From: Eulemur rufifrons
Lineage: Eukaryota; Chordata; Mammalia; Primates; Lemuridae
Assembly (NCBI RefSeq): GCF_041146395.1
Contig: NC_090990.1
Location: 40,248,001-40,312,000, forward strand
Direction: 5' to 3'
Length of the DNA stretch: 64,000 nt
Position numbers and translations under genes: made by a program. Shown here piece after piece: positions 47,100 through 57,330 of this stretch. The first letter of the stretch is position 1; each line of letters opens with the position of its first letter. The notes under the pieces were generated by a model, which was given only the letters and a program-made list of their open reading frames with translations, did no database searches and was not told where the DNA came from.

Positions 47100-47760
47100 C
47101 AAAAAAGGTACAGTTGGTGAGCAGCAGGGCCAGGACTTAACCCATGGGGCTGCCTCTAAAGCCCTTGTTGGTCAGACCTCATTCTAGTCCCTTGTGTCAT
47201 CCAGAGGGTGCCAAGATGGCTTCCCAGGAGAAAGTGGTCCTTGTAGGATGTGGGGGTCCCCTCCTGCTCAGAGGAGGCATTCAAGGCAGGGGTGAAAGTC
47301 CACGGTGCGTCAAAGCCAGGAACCTGGTGTGTTGTGGTGCCAGTGTTAGAAGCGTGGAGGGGAGTGATGGAGGTGAGGCTACACAGACCAGCTGGGGCCA
47401 ACTGCAGAGGGCTTCAAATGCCCAGATAGAGTTGGAATTAGTGCCCAGGCAGGTGGGAGCCATTGGCTCCCAGAGAACACTGACCCGAGCTACTTTTGGA
47501 GGAATCGGTGCTTTGGGGCTTGCTGGCCAGTGTTTGTTGCTCTGGATTGGGAGGGGCCAAGCTGGGGGTGGGGGGCTTGGAGCACAGGGCATGGAGACAC
47601 AGAGGAAAGGTGGAGCCCGCGGCTGGGGGCTGGAGCGTGAGTGCCAGCAGGCGCAGTGGGTGCCCGAGGCCACAGCACCAGATGGGGTAGCAAGGCAGGC
47701 TCATGGGGCCAAATTTAGCCCTCAGCAGAGCTGGGATTGAGGTGAACTCAGGCAGGGAGG
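47100..47760 (-). repeat. L2 LINE fragments, antisense
   Basis: atggcttcccaggagaaagt, gagggcttcaaatgcccaga, and ggcaggtgggagccattggc. The 198-codon + frame at 47144-47740 lies within it and is not a gene. Confidence 0.6.
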
Positions 47761-47794
47761 AGACCAGCGGGGTGGCCAAGGCCTGGGTCAGCAC

Positions 47795-47965
47795 CTGGCC
47801 CTTCTGCTCACTCCCATAGCTGTGTGACCTTGGATAATATAAGCCTCAGGTTTCTCATCTGAAAAAGTGGAGATATTAATAGCACCTACCTTGTAGAATT
47901 ATTCCAAAGATGAAATGAGCTGGTAGGAAGTGCTGAGCACTGTGCCTGGCCACAGTAAATCCATA
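47795..47965 (+). repeat. MIR SINE
   Basis: catagctgtgtgaccttgga, taagcctcaggtttctcatc, and ccttgtagaattattccaaa, then gctgagcactgtgcctggcc. Confidence 0.85.
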
Positions 47966-47999
47966 ATACATGGTGGGCTTTTTCCTCCTTTTCACCTCC

Positions 48000-48640
48000 T
48001 TCCATGCCTTGCCTGGTCTCCTCTTTCCGTGAGCACCCACTCCAGTGAATTCCATTTATGATCTTAAATATGCGGGGTCTTTGTAAAATATGTGTTGTTC
48101 TGGGTGCTGTAGGTCTCATTCTGTAACTTCCTCCCCCCACGCAACTCTGCGCGTGTTTGAAGATCTCTGTGTTGCTTCCCGTGGCTGTATAGTTTCCTGC
48201 TGGCATGTCCCCCACACTTTACTCACCCGTCCTCCTGGCAATGGACATCTCCATTGTCTCCAATTTCCTCCTCTCACAAGTGAGCCCTTGGTAGGGCACC
48301 CTTGTACATGTCCCCTGCAGACCCATGTGAGAATTGCCACGGGACATCCCGGGGTGCAACTACTGTGTGTGAGCCACACACCTACTTAATTTTACTAAAT
48401 ATTATTAGGTTGCTTCCTAGAATGACTGAACCATTTTTCCCCACCTCCCCACATGCCTGCCAGCACTTGGCATTATCCAGCATTCTAGTTTTTGCCACTA
48501 GGATGGGTACAAAGTGCTGACACATGGATTTGCACTTGTTGGATTATTAGTGAGTGTGAGCAGCTCTTCACACACTGGTTGCCTGGATGGCTAGCAAGTG
48601 CACGGAGCGCTTACACTCACTAATCATCCAAGAAATTGCT
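48000..48640 (-). repeat. L1 LINE 3' region, antisense (old L1M/HAL1-like)
   Basis: ccgtggctgtatagtttcct, ttgctggcaatggacatct-type segments, ctaaatattattaggttgct, and cctgccagcacttggcatta are reversed L1 landmarks. Confidence 0.75.
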
Positions 48641-49655
48641 TGTGATTCTGTGCATTGCTTGTTATGTTTTTCACTGTTTTCTGTTGTGTTTCTTCGTCTG
48701 TTTTCCTGCTGGGTGCTCTGCAAACATCGCCATGGAACACAGTCATGGAGCTGCCTCAGAGCAGGTCTGGCCTTTGCTATGGGGTGGTCAGGTTGGCTCC
48801 AGCGCCCTGACATCTGGCCAGTGCTTCCCTGGATCCCTGGTATCCGTCATTTGAATTGTGTCATTTCCTAAATCTTTCCTGACTGCTTACTTACCCTGTG
48901 TAGGCCCCAAGGACCCAAACGACTCAGCTACTCCTGCTTCTAAGAACACCCCGTGCAGTGAGGGGGACAGACTAAACAGAAAAGAGTTATTCCAAAGATT
49001 ACATGAGGCGATGCATAGAGAGCACTTCTCCGCTTGTGACCCTGTCTTACCTGATGACCCTGGCTTGGGTGATGGAGGGAAACGTCCATTGCTGTACCAA
49101 CAAATCCACAGCAACCTTCTAAACAGGCACCTCCAAACTGGGAAGGCCCTTTGTTTATGCCGAGCATCCTGAAGGGTGCCTGGGGCTGAATTCGGGGCAG
49201 GAGTCCTGGAGAACTGCTTAGCTTAGCTGACAAAAATTTGGATTGGGGTGGAGTTGGGAGGAAGAAGTGAGGAGGAGAGATAGGGTGAGGTGTGTAGAGT
49301 GAAGAGGCCCAGCATGAACCCCAGCCATGGACAGGGATGTCTAATATTCAATGTCATGTCACTTGAGTTGCTCCTCTGCCTCCTTAGATCCTTGGCAAAA
49401 CCCACCAGGCCCTCATTTGCCTTAGGTGAGCATTTAGTGGAAATTAAGGAAGCGATTGAGTTTCTGTGGAGGTCTCACAGCTTGTGACAGGTCAGCACCC
49501 ACAGGATGGTGAGATAGCCCCAAAATTGATCAAAAACAGCCGAAGCAGGACTTTGGAACCAGAAGTGACCATGGCAGTGAAGTCAGTCCCCAGGGACTCT
49601 GCAGAAATGTGGAAGAGTTAACTCCCAAGGGTGAAGGGAGGGCTCGAGGTGGTCT
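48641..49655. other. No firm feature; possible MIR scrap at 48980-49025
   Basis: attacatgaggcgatgcata and gagagcac may be a MIR 3' piece. The 104-codon + frame across it (48858-49172) has no recognised domain. Confidence 0.35.
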
Positions 49656-49664
49656 CATTTAGAT

Positions 49665-50262
49665 CTAAGTGGGTTTTGTAGCAAAATGTGTTTTCTAAAA
49701 ATGGTCACAATAATATTTCTCACCTCATATGCTCCTCTTTCAATGTGACTTTGACACTGCCATCAAATCAAGAGGCAGGCTCTATATCACCTCTCTTTGA
49801 ACCCTGGGTGGAACTTTAAGATTGCCTTGACCAACAGAGTGTGGCAGAAGTGACACTATTTTTATGACTAAGGCTAGGTCATAAAAATGCGATGTACTTC
49901 TGCTTTGTTCTCTTGGGAAATTCACCGTGGTGGAAGCCAGCTGCTATGGAGCTGTCTGACTGCCCTGAAACCGCCATGCTGTGGGGAAGCCCAAAGGAGT
50001 TCAGAGAGGCCACATGGAGAAGCCCAGAGACTAACTGAAGAGAGAAGTGTCCAGCCATCCCCTGGTGGCCCCTGTCCTCTGTTGTGCCATCTCCAGCTGC
50101 TGTCTGATTGCAGTGCATGGGAGACCCTGAGTTAGAACTGCCCAGCTGTGGCCTTTCCCAGTTCCTTAGCCACAGAAACCATGAGACATAAGAAAATGAT
50201 TGTTGTTATTTTAAGCCACGAGGTTTTGGGATATTTGTTACACAGCAGTAGATAATCCAAAT
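49665..50262 (+). repeat. MLT1-type solo LTR (ERVL-MaLR)
   Basis: Sense landmarks in order: caacagagtgtggcagaagt, gactaaggctaggtcataaa, tgttctcttgggaaattcac, attgttgttattttaagccacgaggttttg, and ttacacagcagtagataatc. An old LTR without coding genes. Confidence 0.9.
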
Positions 50263-50309
50263 CGGTTTATATTTATGCTGTTTGATATCAGTTTTCCCTG
50301 GTAGACCAT

Positions 50310-50395
50310 AGTTATTGTTTTCAACTCTATTTCCTGCACTTAGTCGGAGCATACTAGGTGCTCCACAAACGTGTACAAATGAATGAAAGTTAACA
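50310..50395 (+). repeat. L2/MIR 3' end
   Basis: cggagcatactaggtgctcc then acaaatgaatgaaagttaac. Confidence 0.6.
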
Positions 50396-50910
50396 GACCA
50401 TATTGGCATGGTGTTAGGGGGAACCAAGGGGCCTGGGGGAACAGAGGAGGCTCCTAACCCACCTGAAAGATCCAGGTGCAGTGATGCTGCTCTGAGTCCC
50501 TGGGTAGGGCTGGGCACAGAGGAATATCTCTCCCCTTCTCTGGGTCCTGCTTGTTCGTTCTTGGCCCAGTTGAGACTTCCTGGCATGGTGTGTGTCCAAT
50601 AGGTCCATCCTCATGTCCATTTGAGGGGGGTCCCCCTTCCCTCCCTCCGCCCCTGCTCTCTTGCCTCCCTCCCTCTCTGGGCCTGCAGCTCACTCTTCCT
50701 GCCTCCTCTGACTCTGGGTCTGGCTGGAGAAAATTAAGTCAATGGGGAGGGAGGAGTTGACAAATAGACATCCAGTAATTGAATTTTTTCCCCCCTAGCC
50801 CTCTCTCCACCCCCCAGAGAGCAGGAGGAATTAGCTCTCTAGACAGTGGTTTTCCGTGCTTACGAACTCTGGTGGTTGCACCCCTCCCCTGCCCAACGTG
50901 CGGGGGCGGA
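50396..50910. other. No recognised feature
   Basis: Unique, with a pyrimidine-rich patch at 50632-50680. Confidence 0.4.
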
Positions 50911-50914
50911 GAGA

Positions 50915-51010
50915 AGAGCGGCTGAGCCTCCTACAGAGGAGAAAACTGAGGCCCAGGGAGGGGCGAGACTTGCCGCAGGCGCTTAGGGGGTTAGAATCTG
51001 AGCCAGGACT
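50915..51010 (-). repeat. MIR SINE, antisense
   Basis: cctacagaggagaaaactga, ggcccagggaggggcgagac and ggttagaatctgagccagga. Confidence 0.75.
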
Positions 51011-51470
51011 AGAAGGGAAAGGCCACCCAGGCCAGCTCTTGCACTGCCCCAGGAAGGCGGGGAGCAGGGACTGGGAAGGGTTCTGTGCCTAGCAGGGACA
51101 CAGGGTCTGGCCAGTTGCAGAAAACCGGGGCGCCTGAGTCCCTGGCAGGAGGCAGCCCCTGTACCACAGCAGTTGGTTGGGATTTCCTTGGCTGGGAGGG
51201 GTGGAGTTGGTAGGGTGCCCAGCCTGTGGCTCTGCAGAGCCAGCCTCCCTGCAGGACCTGGCTACCGAGCACCCTCTAGGGGCGGAGGTGGGGGCCGCCC
51301 GCTCCATACTGACCTTGGGCAGAGGGGAGGCAGGACCAGGAATATAACCCGCCACAGGCTGGAAGTCTCGCTAGTCTGAGAAATGGAGCTGGCAGCATGG
51401 ATCTCACAGGGCTGCAGTGAGTTAGGGAGGGTACTGTCTCTTAGTTGGCCCTCAATCCATAGTGTCTATT
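51011..51470. other. No recognised feature
   Basis: Unique, GC-rich lead-in to the CpG island. Confidence 0.4.
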
Positions 51471-51474
51471 TTTG

Positions 51475-51565
51475 CCTCATCGTCGGGATGAAGATACTGA
51501 GGCTCTGAGGAGACCCCGGTTCTATTCCGCAGGCTAGCACACAGCGGCGACAGGACTCAAACCCA
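51475..51565 (-). repeat. MIR SINE, antisense
   Basis: gggatgaagatactgaggct, ctgaggagac, then cgacaggactcaaacccagg. Confidence 0.65.
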
Positions 51566-51584
51566 GGGCGGCCTGTGCACGGCT

Positions 51585-52130
51585 TCTCAGCTAGCGGGGA
51601 GGCGGCTGCGGGCTGGGGTGCAGAGGCTGGCTCCGCCGGGCAGGAGGGAGGCGGCGTTCTGGGCCGCCCCCAAGCCCCCGGCCCAGCGGGGGTGGGCGCC
51701 GCGGCCCCGCCTCGCCGAGCAGGCGGTGACTGCCTGCTCCGGGAGCGCTTGATTTATTAAGCTAATGTTCTAGCACATTTTCTCCATCCCGTAATGAGCT
51801 GTCTCCACCAGGGGGTGTCTGCAGAGCGACTGCGGCTTCCGGCCGCTTGGGGAGGGAGGCAGGGCCGGCGGGCGGGCGGTCTGCGGGGGGCTGGGGGCGT
51901 CTGGTCGTCCCGGGAGGGGTGAGGTTGCGAAGTCTTGCAAACCCCCCCTGGTGGGGGGCCCGGGAGGGGAGGCAGAGGCCGGTCCTGCCCGTGCAGCTTG
52001 GGAGGGAAGCCGCATTTCCCCTGTGACATCCTGGCCAGCCGCCCGCCAGCCTGAGCGGGAGCCCGGGCCTCCCCGCCCCCACTCCTCAACCTTCTGAGGA
52101 CGCTGGGCTCCGCCCGCCCGCCTTGCTTAT
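51585..52130. promoter_or_regulatory. CpG island with internal AT-rich island
   Basis: CpG-dense (gaggcggctgcgggctgggg, gtgggcgccgcggccccgcc, gggccggcgggcgggcggtc). It is interrupted at 51748-51800 by AT-rich sequence (gatttattaagctaatgttc) next to a CTCF-like motif. No exon is evident. The minus frames of 106-110 codons are GC artefacts. Confidence 0.65.
51805..51819 (+). promoter_or_regulatory. CTCF-like motif
   Basis: CCACCAGGGGGTGTC matches the CTCF core CCASYAGRKGGCRS except T for C in GGC. It is the strongest such site I noticed in the window. Confidence 0.5.
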
Positions 52131-52204
52131 CTTCCCGGAGCTGGCACTTCTGTGGCCTGATGTGACAGTTATGTCCTCTGCTGCCACACCATCCAGCCCA
52201 GCCA

Positions 52205-52330
52205 CCTTCTAACCGTGACCTCTAGGGAATTCCTGACCTCTCTGGGCCTCAGTTTCCCATTTTAAAATGAGGATTAGGAGCTGTATTTTGGGGACTGTGA
52301 GGATAACCCCCGTTGATGTCGGGGCAGACC
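52205..52330 (+). repeat. MIR SINE
   Basis: cttctaaccgtgacctctag, tctctgggcctcagtttccc, and attttaaaatgaggattagg. Confidence 0.75.
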
Positions 52331-53130
52331 TACTGGGTGGCATAACCCGGGCCCAGCTCGCCAGGTGCACGGCACAGGCACTTGGACGCCGGGACGCGGT
52401 GATACTGAGACGGGCACCCTGCACGCGCCCGCAGCCCTTTCCTGCTGACAGGCCCGGTTCAGAGGCTTCGCTTTCCTCACACCGGGCAGACAGTGCTTGG
52501 TATTTTGGCTTTAAAAGACCAACTTCATTTTTCCTCACCAAACTCACATTCTCCAGAGCCTGGACTCCTCTGGAGTGAGTGAGCCGCTCGGCATTAAAAC
52601 TGTTCCACTCGACGCTCATTCTTTGGTGTTTTAGTCTTTATTGCTATTTTTTCTTTAGCACATGCCTGGCACCTGGAAGGAATCATCAAGCAGTAGCTGT
52701 CACTGCTCTTCCCTCCGACCCCCTCCCCCCATGGGGTGACTAACCATTACGTGGTGCCATGGTGGCATGGCTTCCCTGTGTCTGGGGCAGGGTGGTTGAG
52801 TGGCTTGCCCAGGCACCTGGGCCCTGAGTGTCAGAGCAAAGACTCCCAAACCAGTGCACCTCCCACTCCTCCCTGGAAGCTGCCCAGGGAGCCTCCTGGT
52901 CTTCGGCCGGCCCCCAGGACCAAGGGGAATTCTCTCCACTTCTTACTTGCAGGGGGTTAACCAGATTTGGACTCTGAGTGAATATGGAATTTTGGGGAAC
53001 ATTTTCAGGAAGGGCTAAGTTGGAGTAGGAGAGGCGTGGAGGGGCCTGCCTGGGACCCCACGGGTTACCTGCAGCTGTTGTCTTGGTTTTCGTTCCTCAC
53101 TGAGTTCCCCCACTCCCACCCCTGCCCCAG
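52331..53130. other. No recognised feature; acceptor-type tract at the right end
   Basis: Unique sequence. Its last 35 bases form a polypyrimidine-AG splice acceptor leading into the candidate exon. Confidence 0.4.
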
Positions 53131-53245
53131 AGATCTGAGCCACCCAACAGCATTTATGAGCAAGTGGAGGAACTGAAGATTAAAGCAGAGGTGGACAAGG
53201 CCATTTCTGTTCGTGCCCTACAGCAAAGAACCTAGAGAAATCCCC
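53131..53245 (+). other. Candidate isolated exon (coding 3' end or non-coding RNA exon)
   Basis: The acceptor ccactcccacccctgccccag ends at 53130 and the donor CCCC/GTAAGG starts at 53246, giving a 115-base exon. Frame 1 is open for 34 codons from 53131 (RSEPPNSIYEQVEELK...) and ends in TAG at 53233-53235. The other two frames contain early stops. The peptide is hydrophilic and Glu/Lys-rich with a YEQV tyrosine context, but I do not recognise a family. No repeat is recognisable inside. With TAG in frame, it would be a terminal coding segment, a UTR exon or a lncRNA exon. I saw no partner exon or poly-A signal nearby, so I do not call a gene. Confidence 0.35.
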
Positions 53246-53690
53246 GTAAGGTGTTTTGTTCTCCCATGTCCCTGCCTGGCTGCCTGCCCAGGGGTTCCCC
53301 CCTTGTCACACTCCCCTCCCTGCTTTGGTTGGCTCTCTCTTTCCCCCTCCCTCACCGGCCTTCGCTCCCTCCTGTGGCTTCCCTCTGATGGCTGGTGCCT
53401 TTGAGCATTCAGTCTTCTCTCGGCCACCTCCTCAGGGAGGCCTTCCCTGATCACCTGATGCAGAAAGCTCTCAAGGCAGCTCCCAGCACATTGCCGCCTA
53501 AGCGTTCTTTGTTTATGGCCTGTCTCCCTCTGGCATTGAAGCTCTGCTGCCTTGTACCCAGAAGGAGCCCCGGAACACAGTGGGGAATATTCCACTTTAA
53601 ATTCCTTTCTTCTCAAATTCACTCGTGCCTCCGCTCATGGCTTGCAACTTGCACACCTAACTTTCCCTCTGGACTCCAGCTAACAGGGAT
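53246..53690 (+). repeat. L2 LINE fragment, sense
   Basis: ctggctgcctgcccaggggt, cctcctcagggaggccttcc and ctgatcacctgatgcagaaa are L2 landmarks. Confidence 0.75.
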
Positions 53691-53754
53691 TTTATGACAA
53701 AAGCATCCACTTTTCCGCCTTTTGCTAACACATGTGGGGTGTTTGCTAGTTAAC

Positions 53755-53935
53755 AGGCACTAAGTGCTTTCCATATATTAATATTAATTCACGCCAACCC
53801 CTTGAGGTAGGTACTGTTATCATCATCCCCATTTTACAGATGAGGAAACTGAAGCCAGAAATAACTGGCCCAGCCGTACGCAGCCAACAAGTGGCAGGGG
53901 TGGGCTTGAAACCAAGACGGTTGGTTCTCAGGAAT
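53755..53935 (-). repeat. MIR SINE, antisense
   Basis: ggcactaagtgctttccata, ccccattttacagatgagga, aactgaagccagaaataact and acaagtggcaggggtgggct. Confidence 0.85.
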
Positions 53936-53939
53936 CCCG

Positions 53940-54640
53940 ACCCCAGACCACTTCTCTTAGAGGGGCAGCATGGTGCCTGTCTGCCTCCCCGCCCCCTTAT
54001 GGGACGTGGACAAGCCCTTGTTCCCCACGTCCCCACCACACTGCAAACCCCTTTGTGAAGTATTTCTTCCAGGTATATATTGTGTTTGTTTCAAACCAGC
54101 CATGTTTGGAAGATCACAATTTCCTCCATTTTGCTATGCATGTGACAGAAACCAGCTTGAGAAAGAAAGGACCGTGCTTAGAGGAGACGGAACCCTCTCC
54201 TGGGTCCCGAGAGCCTCTCCTGGGACCCAGGGGAGCTGGGTCTGGGGACGGCGTGAGCCTGGCTGGCAAACCGCCTGGTCTCGTTTTGTCGCTCAGCACC
54301 CCTCTTCTTTTCCTTCTTTGTGCTCCTCCCTTTCATTGGTCACCTCTGTGGCCCAATTTTCTCGGTGTCTGTGGGCTCCAAGTGGATGATGACCGCCCCA
54401 TGGGGCACTTTCACACGTTCCACCTCTGGGAGGCCCCATTCCCAAGGTGACAGACACAATCCAATTGGCAGGGCTGGGACCAGGTGGGTTCCCTGTGACG
54501 GGGGAGGGTGTGTGAGGTCCAAACAGGCTGTTGTGGCCTGTGGGGGTGTCGCCTTCAGAGGAGAGGGTGGCGGTGAGCCAAGCAAACAGCACTAAAAGTG
54601 CTTTCCCTGGTCATAGGAGCCTGGACACCAAACAGAGGAA
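53940..54640. other. No recognised feature
   Basis: Unique or decayed. The 131- and 139-codon + frames overlap each other out of frame and have no recognised domain. Confidence 0.4.
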
Positions 54641-54649
54641 CCTACCCTT

Positions 54650-55000
54650 GAGGTGAGGAGGGTTTTAAGCCAAGGAGTAGCAGTTTCGATGGCTCGCCCC
54701 GGGCTGGGGGCCAGAGTGGACACAGGAGACTAGCGAGGGAGCTGTTACTCCCGTGTAAGGCAGAGAGGGCCTGGACGGGGGCGCAGAATGCCCTGAGGGG
54801 AAACAGTGGCCGCCCTGCCCTCTACTCTGGGCCATCTCGGAGACTCTCCGTTCACATACTCTCCGTTCACATACCCTGAGCATTTGCTCCACACCAGGCC
54901 CTGTGCAGAGGCTGAGGCCCTGCCTCAGGGGCTCCCCACTGTGGGAGAGACAGGACAGGGACAGAGACCCCAATCACACTAGAGAAGTTGGTGTGTGAGA
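54650..55000 (-). repeat. Probable L2 LINE fragments, antisense
   Basis: ccctgagcatttgctccaca, ccaggccctgtgcagaggct and tccccactgtgggagagaca resemble the reverse L2 3' end. Confidence 0.5.
54843..54872 (+). repeat. 15-base tandem duplication
   Basis: ACTCTCCGTTCACAT occurs twice in a row (54843-54857 and 54858-54872) without mismatch. Confidence 0.95.
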
Positions 55001-55090
55001 AAGGAGGGTCTGAGGTGCCCCGGGAGACCCAAGGGGGCCAGAACTACTTGGGGGCGGGGCGTCATGGGGTGAAAGCAGGGGTCTGGGCCA

Positions 55091-55104
55091 CATTCTGCAG
55101 TTTT
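55091..55104. other. Target-site duplication, left copy
   Basis: CATTCTGCAGTTTT, identical to 55447-55460. Confidence 0.9.
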
Positions 55105-55446
55105 TTTTTTGTTTTTTTTTTTTTGAGACAGAGTCTCACTCTGTTGCCCGGGCTAGAGTGAGTGCCGTGGCGTCAGTCTAGCTCACAGCAACCTCAAACT
55201 CCTGGGCTTAAGCGATCCTACTGCCTCAGCCTCCCGAGTAGCTGGGACTACAGGCATGCGCCACTATGCCCAGCTAATTTTTTGTATATATATTTTTTAG
55301 TTGTCCATATAATTTCTTTCTATTTTTAGTAGAGACGGGGGTCTCACTCTTGCTCAGGCTGGTCTCGAACTCCTGACCTCGAGCGATCCACCCGCCTCGG
55401 CCTCCCAGAGTGCTAGGATTACAGGCGTGAGCCACCGCGCCCGGCC
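55105..55446 (-). mobile_element. Lemur-type Alu, antisense, full length
   Basis: T run, gagacagagtctcactctgt, gtgagtgccgtggcgtcagt, cctcaaactcctgggcttaa, and an extended linker with tagttgtccatataatttct, ending tgagccaccgcgcccggcc. It is nearly undiverged from the copy at 7723-8070 and has a perfect 14-base target duplication. Confidence 0.97.
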
Positions 55447-55460
55447 CATTCTGCAGTTTT
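55447..55460. other. Target-site duplication, right copy
   Basis: CATTCTGCAGTTTT, matching 55091-55104. Confidence 0.9.
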
Positions 55461-55494
55461 GATGCAGGCTTGCAAGAACAGGCAGGGGCCGAAG

Positions 55495-55640
55495 GCATGA
55501 AGCTAGGGGTGAGCGGTTTCCAGGGGGAGGGGACAGCATGGGCAAAGTCACGGACTTGGGGAAGTACAAGGCATGGCTGGAGACACAGGCCGTTCTCTCA
55601 GTGGGTGTGTGCAGTTGAGTAAGGGGGATGACACTAGAGG
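55495..55640 (-). repeat. L2 LINE fragment, antisense (part 1)
   Basis: gacagcatgggcaaagtcac and gtacaaggcatggctggaga follow reverse L2. Confidence 0.6.
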
Positions 55641-55680
55641 AGGGCAGGGACCGTCCTCCGCGGATGTTCCTCATGGAACA

Positions 55681-55847
55681 TTTTGTTTTATGTTTTTTAG
55701 AGATGGGATCTTGCTATGTTGCCCAGGCTGGCTATTCACAGGAATGATCATAGCTCACTGCAGCCTCTATCTCCTGGCCTCAAGCAATCCTCCCACCTCG
55801 GCCTCCCAGAGCGCTAGAATTACAGGCATGAGCCACTGTGCCTGGCC
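55681..55847 (-). mobile_element. Monomeric Alu-type element (FLAM-C-like), antisense
   Basis: agatgggatcttgctatgtt, ggctattcacaggaatgatc, tcatagctcactgcagcctc, and gagcactgtgcc-type end. The ggctattcacagg block marks the 7SL-like monomer. Confidence 0.85.
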
Positions 55848-56060
55848 CAGCCTGTGGAACATTTTGAAGGCCAAGCTGTTTCCACTTTATGCTGTGGTAG
55901 TGGGGAGTTACGGACTGTTTGTGAGCAGAAAGTGACGTGGTCAGTGTTTCCCTTCAGGACTTGGACGGCATGGGTTCTGGAAATTAAACCAGGGAGGAAA
56001 ACACTCAGGCCTTCAGAGTGCCAGGGTCTGGGGGAGGCCCTCGTGCCTTGAAATCCCCAC
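55848..56060 (-). repeat. L2 LINE fragment, antisense (part 2)
   Basis: ggaacattttgaaggccaag, tgtttccactttatgctgtg, and gagcagaaagtgacgtggtc. Confidence 0.6.
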
Positions 56061-56099
56061 AGAAATGCCCAGTGTCCCAGGGCATTTGGGATCAAGGTG

Positions 56100-56300
56100 G
56101 TCAAGGAGGCCAGGAGTAGTGTGTGCGGTCACGAGGTGGCTGTGACAGCTGCCACATGGCTGAGGGCCCGCAGAAGCTGCTGATGGCTGGAAGGTAATTA
56201 ACAATTGTAATCACTCCCGTCATGACATTAAACTGCGATTGCAGCGGCGGGGCGGCTGATGGATGGGCCCCGAGTCACGGCTCGGGGGAAGTCAGCATCG
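56100..56300. promoter_or_regulatory. Possible conserved non-coding element (homeodomain/SOX-like)
   Basis: Unique. Contains TAATTA (56195-56200), then ACAATTGT (56201-56208), a palindrome of overlapping SOX-type ACAAT/ATTGT cores, and TAATC at 56208-56212. Regulatory role is inferred from motif clustering. Confidence 0.4.
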
Positions 56301-57330
56301 CTTGTCAGCAGGTGGACGACCCGCAGTGGGGGCCCAGGTCTCTGTAGGTGGGGGCGCTGGTCGCCCCTGAGATGCCGGCTGCCGTCCTGAGGCAGGGCGG
56401 GCGCGGCTGCACAGGTCCAGACTCCGTAGTGTCTCACCGTGAGTCTGAGCTGGAAGGTCTCGAGAGAGCACCCCGTGGGGGTGCCCTGGGCCCTGCGGTG
56501 GAGGCTGAGGGAGGGCAGAGGTTGTCGGGCTCCAGGTCCCCCCCTTTTACTTCAGAACTTTTTTCTCTCTCTAAATGGAAATGCCATTATTGTCGATTAT
56601 ACATGACTATTGAGAAAGGAGTCCAAACAATACGGAAGACGCATGTCCTCCACGGCTCTCCTCCCTGCCATAACTGGTGTTAAAAGTTTGGTTAATGTTC
56701 CAGTTCCCAGTGTCCCCAGAACTACCATCCAGACTCCCTGTCATTCTGTGAGCTGGCCCAGTAACTCCCAAGAAATCTCCCTTTTTGCTTAAAAACAGAC
56801 TGAAGCTTTTCCCTCCAGATGTGGTCAAACTCAAGGAATAAGAGATTCCCAACCCATGCCCCCCACCTACCCACCCCCAGCCGACCCACCTGAGGCTCCT
56901 CTGGAGGTTGGAGCCTGCTGTTTGCCTTCCCCATAAGCTCAGGAACAAGCTGTGATGTCCCAGCTTGTGTTGGCTCTTTGTGTGCCGACAGTGGAGGCTG
57001 GGCCAGAACGCTGGCTGTTTGGCCAGGTCCCTGTGCATTTACAGATGCTGGCTTGAGGCCTGGGGGGTGGGAAGGCAGGAGGAAGAAGACGTAAACTGCG
57101 TGAGGAAGCAGCAGGAACTGGGGAGTTGTGCCCGGGCAGCTGGGCAGAGGGGAGGAGGAGGAGGGCACATCCTGCCTCTATGTCCCCCCCTTGGGCCGCA
57201 GTTGAAGGTGTGTTGGAATCAGCACTGGGGCCTCTCTCCCCAGGCCTCTTGTGTATTCCACCTTGAATTGATAAAATCACAGGGAGGCAGGTGAGCCCCG
57301 GGCAGAATCACCACTTTAAAATGAGATGTT
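56301..57330. other. Mostly unique; old repeat-like patch at 56600-56730
   Basis: aacaatacggaagacgcatg and the following segment resemble the unassigned repeat at 13560-13780. The rest, including minus frames of 143-148 codons, has no recognised content. Confidence 0.35.
57318..57329. other. Target-site duplication, left copy
   Basis: AAAATGAGATGT, one mismatch from AAAATGCGATGT at 57674-57685. Confidence 0.75.

Noticed and set aside
47144..47740. 198-codon plus-strand frame
   Set aside because: Lies in antisense L2 fragments.
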